In this document: one piece after another, positions 60,753 through 64,000 of the stretch
Numbering within the stretch: the stretch's first letter is position 1
Layout of the letters: the number at the start of each line of letters is the position of its first letter
Origin: an uncultured Spirochaetota bacterium
Lineage (GTDB): Bacteria; Spirochaetota; Spirochaetia; JAFGXN01
Reading direction: 5' to 3'
NCBI GenBank assembly: GCA_944390005.1
Contig: CALXOJ010000003.1
Span: forward strand, 111,329 to 175,328
DNA length: 64,000 nt
The notes under the pieces: generated by a model
Told to the model about the DNA's origin: nothing
Databases searched by the model: none
Seen by the model: the letters and a program-made list of their open reading frames with translations, nothing else
Program-made: the position numbers and the translations under genes

Positions 60753-61925
60753 TTACCTGCTGCCGAAGGGCGGCGTTTGTGCGCCGTGTCGGCGGGCCGA
60801 TAGCTGCAGTGAATCGATTCCGTCATCCGGTGCGTTCATGAAGCGCTGCAGCTCGGCAACAGAAAACGCTTTCGTGCGGATTTGCGCCCGTCTGACTTCG
60901 ATTTCGTCTGCAAGTTCTTTCGGCAGTCGTTTCTTTTCTTCCAAAACGGAGAGACCCTGCTCCGCTGCCAGCAGATTCAATGCATTTTGCTTGCGGATGT
61001 GGGTGTCAAACCGAGCAATCAGGCCGACGATTTGTTCGCGGTCTGACGGATCGTATTGTCCGGCGGCAGCGTATTTTTCGATCTCCTTAAAGGCGGCCGC
61101 AAGCGGTTCGAGGCTCTCGGGAGAGACAATCAGAAACGTGAAACCGCTGTGAAAGTAAAGTTGTGTTTTCAATTCGGCGAGGATGGAAGAGGGCACTACG
61201 ATGACGGCGATACGAAAGATGCACTTCTCCGAACCGCTCGCAAGAATTTTTTCCGCCGTTGATTCAACTTGATTGCGAATGTAATTCCCCGGATTTTTGT
61301 CGCCGGTCTTTTTGGCGTCAAAGAGAATGTATTGATCGAGAAAACCGACAAGCGCATCCGGTTTAAACTTCACAAATTCGTCGGGAAGGTTAGTGTTGCT
61401 GTAAAACGGAAAGGCGAATGCGGGATTTTTACAAATTTCGCGGAGTTTGGCCTGAACATCGCGTTCATGATCGTTCCAAAGACGGGTGCGGTTCTCCTCT
61501 TCCCGGCGGCGGCGTTCGCGTTCCTCCTCAAGCACCCGCTCCTGTTCATCGCGGAGCGCCTTCACCGCGTTATTGAGTTCGTTGATACGGTTGTCGGTCT
61601 GTGCATCGCGGGCTTTTTCGTCTGCCTGAAAGAGTGAAATCTGCCTGTGAAGTTCCTCCGCCTGATGTGAAAGAATTTCGCTGCGGCTGCGTTCTTTAAA
61701 GATTTGATTGCGCAGTTCATCGACGGAAGCCTCCTTTTTCGCCAGCTCCCGACTTAAACGGAGATTCTCTTCTTGTCGGCGAACGGTCTCTTCCTTCAGC
61801 ATCTCCACTGTCTCAAGCAGCAGCGACGGCGACTTCTCTCCGCGGCGGGAAAAAATCCACAGAACGCCGAAAACGGCGGTCGAGGCGCAAAAAAACACGG
61901 CTGCCGCAAACAAAATCCACTCCAT
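60753..61925 (-). CDS. membrane-anchored coiled-coil protein with PD-(D/E)xK-like motif (RmuC-like layout)
   Basis: 390 residues from ATG 61925 with AGGAG upstream. One N-terminal transmembrane helix (about 3-25) is followed by a long charged coiled coil (about 35-160). The C-terminal domain contains KFKPDALVGFLDQYILFDAK, in which Pro189-Asp190 and Asp203-x-Lys205 fit a PD-(D/E)xK nuclease core. Helix, coiled coil and nuclease fold in this order resemble RmuC, a membrane-tethered DNA recombination limiting protein, but the RmuC family motifs are not clear. It is divergent from a lipoprotein gene. Confidence 0.68.
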   Translation of the reverse strand: MEWILFAAAVFFCASTAVFGVLWIFSRRGEKSPSLLLETVEMLKEETVRRQEENLRLSRELAKKEASVDELRNQIFKERSRSEILSHQAEELHRQISLFQADEKARDAQTDNRINELNNAVKALRDEQERVLEEERERRRREEENRTRLWNDHERDVQAKLREICKNPAFAFPFYSNTNLPDEFVKFKPDALVGFLDQYILFDAKKTGDKNPGNYIRNQVESTAEKILASGSEKCIFRIAVIVVPSSILAELKTQLYFHSGFTFLIVSPESLEPLAAAFKEIEKYAAAGQYDPSDREQIVGLIARFDTHIRKQNALNLLAAEQGLSVLEEKKRLPKELADEIEVRRAQIRTKAFSVAELQRFMNAPDDGIDSLQLSARRHGAQTPPFGSR

Positions 61926-61982
61926 AAAAGCTCCTTCGGATAAGGTACTATAATCGGAAAAAGGACGAAGGTCAACTGCGAT

Positions 61983-62011
61983 TTGACACGCCGACGGTTT
62001 TACGATATAAT
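61983..62011 (+). promoter_or_regulatory. lipoprotein promoter, leaderless geometry
   Basis: Full-consensus TTGACA, 17 bases, TATAAT, then exactly six bases to the ATG at 62018. There is no room for a Shine-Dalgarno, so the transcript probably starts at the ATG. Confidence 0.85.
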
Positions 62012-62017
62012 CGCACC

Positions 62018-62542
62018 ATGAAACGGATCCTTCTTCTTGTCTGTCTGGTACTTTTGGCAGCCGCCTGCGACGATCAAACCTCCGGAACAACGGCGGTTTC
62101 CGGCGGCAAACTGTATCTTTTATTTGAAGAAGCGGAGCCGCTGACAGCCGAAGCCGTCCGCACGCACGGCAAGTGCGTCGCCGAGAACATTCGCATTGAA
62201 TCGGAACGTCCGTCGGCTTACCACCTCTGTCTGGCGGCAGTGCAGCAGAATGAACGATTGCAGCTGAAATTCGAAGGAGTCGGATCGGGTGTTACGCTCA
62301 GCGCCGCCTGTCTGGCTCAGACCGCCGAACCGAACCACAATTGGAACGCTGCTTCCGTGGACGATTACACCGACTGCTCCAACGGCAACCTTTGCCGATC
62401 CGGGTGGACAGATGCGTTTTGGGGATTTTACACCATGAAAGAAGGTGAAGATCCGCACTTTTCCGATACGGGACTGGCTTCCTGTCCGTTGGAAGAGAAT
62501 CTCTCGGTTGTGTTGATCTTCTCCCGCGTGGAACAAAATTAA
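62018..62542 (+). CDS. small cysteine-rich lipoprotein, unknown
   Basis: 174 residues. The lipoprotein signal MKRILLLVCLVLLAAAC puts the lipidated Cys at residue 17. The mature part has six further cysteines (GKC, HLC, AAC, DCSNGNLC, SC), enough for three disulfides, and two Trp-rich motifs (NHNWNAAS, SGWTDAFWGFY). No family is recognised. It precedes a TonB-dependent receptor by 180 bases and might be a surface partner of it (inference). Its start codon lies in a leaderless arrangement. Confidence 0.75.
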   Translation: MKRILLLVCLVLLAAACDDQTSGTTAVSGGKLYLLFEEAEPLTAEAVRTHGKCVAENIRIESERPSAYHLCLAAVQQNERLQLKFEGVGSGVTLSAACLAQTAEPNHNWNAASVDDYTDCSNGNLCRSGWTDAFWGFYTMKEGEDPHFSDTGLASCPLEENLSVVLIFSRVEQN

Positions 62543-62670
62543 ACGCTTCGCTTCTCTCCCTTGTTATTTTATTTGCTTGCGCACACCGTGAAGAGCGCCG
62601 GATTATCCGCCGTCATTTACTGTCTTGAGGTGACGTAAGATGAGCATACTCTCGAAACTCTGAAAAGACC

Positions 62671-62699
62671 GTGACGGAGCGGCGTAAATTGTGTATAAT
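62671..62699 (+). promoter_or_regulatory. TonB receptor promoter
   Basis: GTGACG, 17 bases, TATAAT. The -10 box overlaps an in-frame ATG (62698), so that ATG would not be in the mRNA; AAAGGAG at 62706-62712 and TTG 62722 follow. Confidence 0.65.
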
Positions 62700-62721
62700 G
62701 AAGGCAAAGGAGTCGGGCTTT

Positions 62722-64000
62722 TTGAATAAGTTTGCGATTTTGCTGTTATTGCTGACGGCGGTCGGCGGGTATGCAGCCGACACAGTGATGGACGGCAATG
62801 AAGATACCGCTGCTTCCGAAAGCGGAGAAGAGGAGATTGAGGTGATAACCGTCACTGCCGCCGTTGAAAGCCTGAAAGTCGGCGTTTCAGCTTCGGCGGC
62901 TGTGGTTGACGCCGAAATGATCGCCGCTGCGGGAGCTGAAACGGCCGCTGACGCACTCAAACTTCTTCCCGGAGTTCACATCAACAGCAACGGCACTGCC
63001 TCTTCTATTGGCTCGGTATCGCTGCGCGGTTCCCGTTCCAACCAGGTGCTGATTTTGATCGACGGCGTGCCGATGGCCGATCCCGGCGGCAGCGGAGGTT
63101 ACGATCCCTTTAAAATTCCCGCCGATGCCATTGAACGCATAGAAGTCGTTAAAGGCGCGGCGGCTGCTCTCTACGGAGACGGAGCCTTCGCCGGAGCGGT
63201 CAACATTATCACCAAAAGCGGCGGCAAAGGCGGCGGCGCGCGCTATTTTTTCAATTCGCAGGAAGGGCATCGGCTTACGGGCGACTTCTCCCTCACCTCA
63301 AAACGCGATCCGACACTTTCGGGCGGTCTCTCCGCTTCGGTTTTATACAATCCCTACGATCTGAAAATCGTCGGCGGAGCCACCGTCATTGACGCGGTGC
63401 TTGGATTTCTTCAGGCAGATTTGGCAAAAGAGACGGAAAGCTTCAGCGTGCGTTTGCGTTCATTTGTTAACGAAAGCGCTGATTGGGAAGACGATGACAG
63501 CCGCCTCTCCGTTCTCAGTCAAAGCAACAGCCTTTCGTGGAGTTTGAAGAATCTTAGCGGAGGTCAGGCTCGTTACGACGGACAATTTGCCCTCAACTTT
63601 TATCACATGTTGTGGCAGCCGGGAGGAGAATCCTTTGATGACGAAAGCTTTTCAGCGGTGATGTTGCTGAAGAACGGCGGCCGCCGTGCCTTTAACGGCG
63701 AACAGTGGCAGATGAAACTCTCTTTCAACGGCGACATTAAAACCGAGCTGATGCAAAGCTACGCTGTCGGTTTTCGTCACCGTACTACACTCTCGCCGAC
63801 CGCCGCCTTAGCGCTCGACTTTGCGGACGCTTCCGGCCGTCCCATCGGCGTCTTTGACATGGGCGCCCGCCTTGATGTTGCTGCGGGCGACCGCACGCTT
63901 GTTTTCCCATCGGCGTGGGGAGGTCTTACTTTCTACTTTGATAAAGAGCAGCGGTACGGAGTCAAAACTTCCGTCGGCAACAGCTTCCGCGCACCGACGA
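62722..64000 (+). CDS. TonB-dependent outer membrane receptor (3' end outside window)
   Basis: 426 residues visible; the frame is open at the right edge. TTG 62722 is preferred over ATG 62698, which lies inside the -10 box. Signal peptide NKFAILLLLLTAVGGYAA; then a TonB-box-like EEIEVITVTAAV and a plug domain (about 50-165): AADALKLLPGVHINSNG, VSLRGSRSNQVLILIDGVPM, IPADAIERIEVVKGAAAALYG and GAVNIITKSGG. The beta barrel begins at about residue 170 with alternating strands. It should import a scarce ligand such as iron complex, cobalamin or glycan with energy from TonB. ExbB, ExbD and TonB genes are not in the window. Confidence 0.9.
   Translation, partial: MNKFAILLLLLTAVGGYAADTVMDGNEDTAASESGEEEIEVITVTAAVESLKVGVSASAAVVDAEMIAAAGAETAADALKLLPGVHINSNGTASSIGSVSLRGSRSNQVLILIDGVPMADPGGSGGYDPFKIPADAIERIEVVKGAAAALYGDGAFAGAVNIITKSGGKGGGARYFFNSQEGHRLTGDFSLTSKRDPTLSGGLSASVLYNPYDLKIVGGATVIDAVLGFLQADLAKETESFSVRLRSFVNESADWEDDDSRLSVLSQSNSLSWSLKNLSGGQARYDGQFALNFYHMLWQPGGESFDDESFSAVMLLKNGGRRAFNGEQWQMKLSFNGDIKTELMQSYAVGFRHRTTLSPTAALALDFADASGRPIGVFDMGARLDVAAGDRTLVFPSAWGGLTFYFDKEQRYGVKTSVGNSFRAPT

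Noticed and set aside
1..64000. CRISPR array, prophage, insertion sequence or toxin-antitoxin pair
   Set aside because: No regularly spaced repeats, transposase, integrase or phage structural genes were seen; the only tandem repeats are the 14-bp units at 36526.

Overview
The window reads as chromosomal DNA of a Gram-negative bacterium of moderate GC content, most likely a spirochaete of the Treponema type (inference, roughly 60% sure). Supporting signs are lipoproteins with relaxed lipoboxes (IFGC, LFGC, YIGC, LIGC), bacterial Ig-like surface lipoproteins, a chemotaxis operon with CheX, CheD, CheB, CheR and two CheY proteins, small secreted barrel-like proteins, and a 12-G tract inside a surface-lipoprotein promoter like those known upstream of Treponema pallidum tpr genes. 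TTG and GTG starts are common. No phage, insertion sequence, rRNA or CRISPR array is visible.

Layout. 1-5.9 kb: end of a 4Fe-4S protein, a GC-rich repeat, then two surface lipoproteins (a GH29 fucosidase behind the poly-G promoter, and an Ig-like protein). 5.9-11.6 kb: aminotransferase, small membrane subunit, sodium:solute symporter, OmpR-type two-component pair and a YkgJ-type cysteine-cluster protein, nearly all overlapping. 11.6-16.0 kb, minus strand: grpE-dnaK-dnaJ-rlmB. 16.1-25.7 kb, minus strand: a ten-gene chemotaxis operon that starts with a membrane-anchored protein carrying a CheZ-like motif. 25.8-27.4 kb: a PurF homologue with a degenerate glutaminase site, then tRNA-Phe. 27.6-32.3 kb: exported flavodoxin, DUF4405-like membrane protein, CMD-cupin lipoprotein, LysR regulator, sirtuin. 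32.3-36.4 kb: second copy of the GC-rich repeat, a secreted protein, a solitary N6-adenine methyltransferase and cysK. 36.5-41.5 kb: two paralogous GH20 hexosaminidase lipoproteins, the first behind three 14-bp repeats that form chained mini-ORFs. 41.5-54.7 kb: yggS, pseudouridine synthases, TatD, radical SAM protein, amino-acid permease fused to a PTS EIIA domain, a GALK2-like sugar kinase, sppA, glnS, trmL. 54.8-64 kb: DUF2147 protein, dinB, ddl, an NSS transporter with its 47-residue small subunit, tRNA-Gln and tRNA-Glu, a membrane coiled-coil PD-(D/E)xK protein, a lipoprotein and the start of a TonB-dependent receptor.

How it fits together. The fucosidase, two hexosaminidases and the GALK2-like kinase suggest trimming and use of host glycans such as mucin; chemotaxis and several sodium-coupled transporters fit a motile gut or mucosal organism. 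Expression control looks unusual in three ways: a homopolymer in a promoter, a tandem mini-ORF leader, and at least five genes whose ATG sits exactly six bases after the -10 box with no Shine-Dalgarno sequence, implying leaderless mRNAs.
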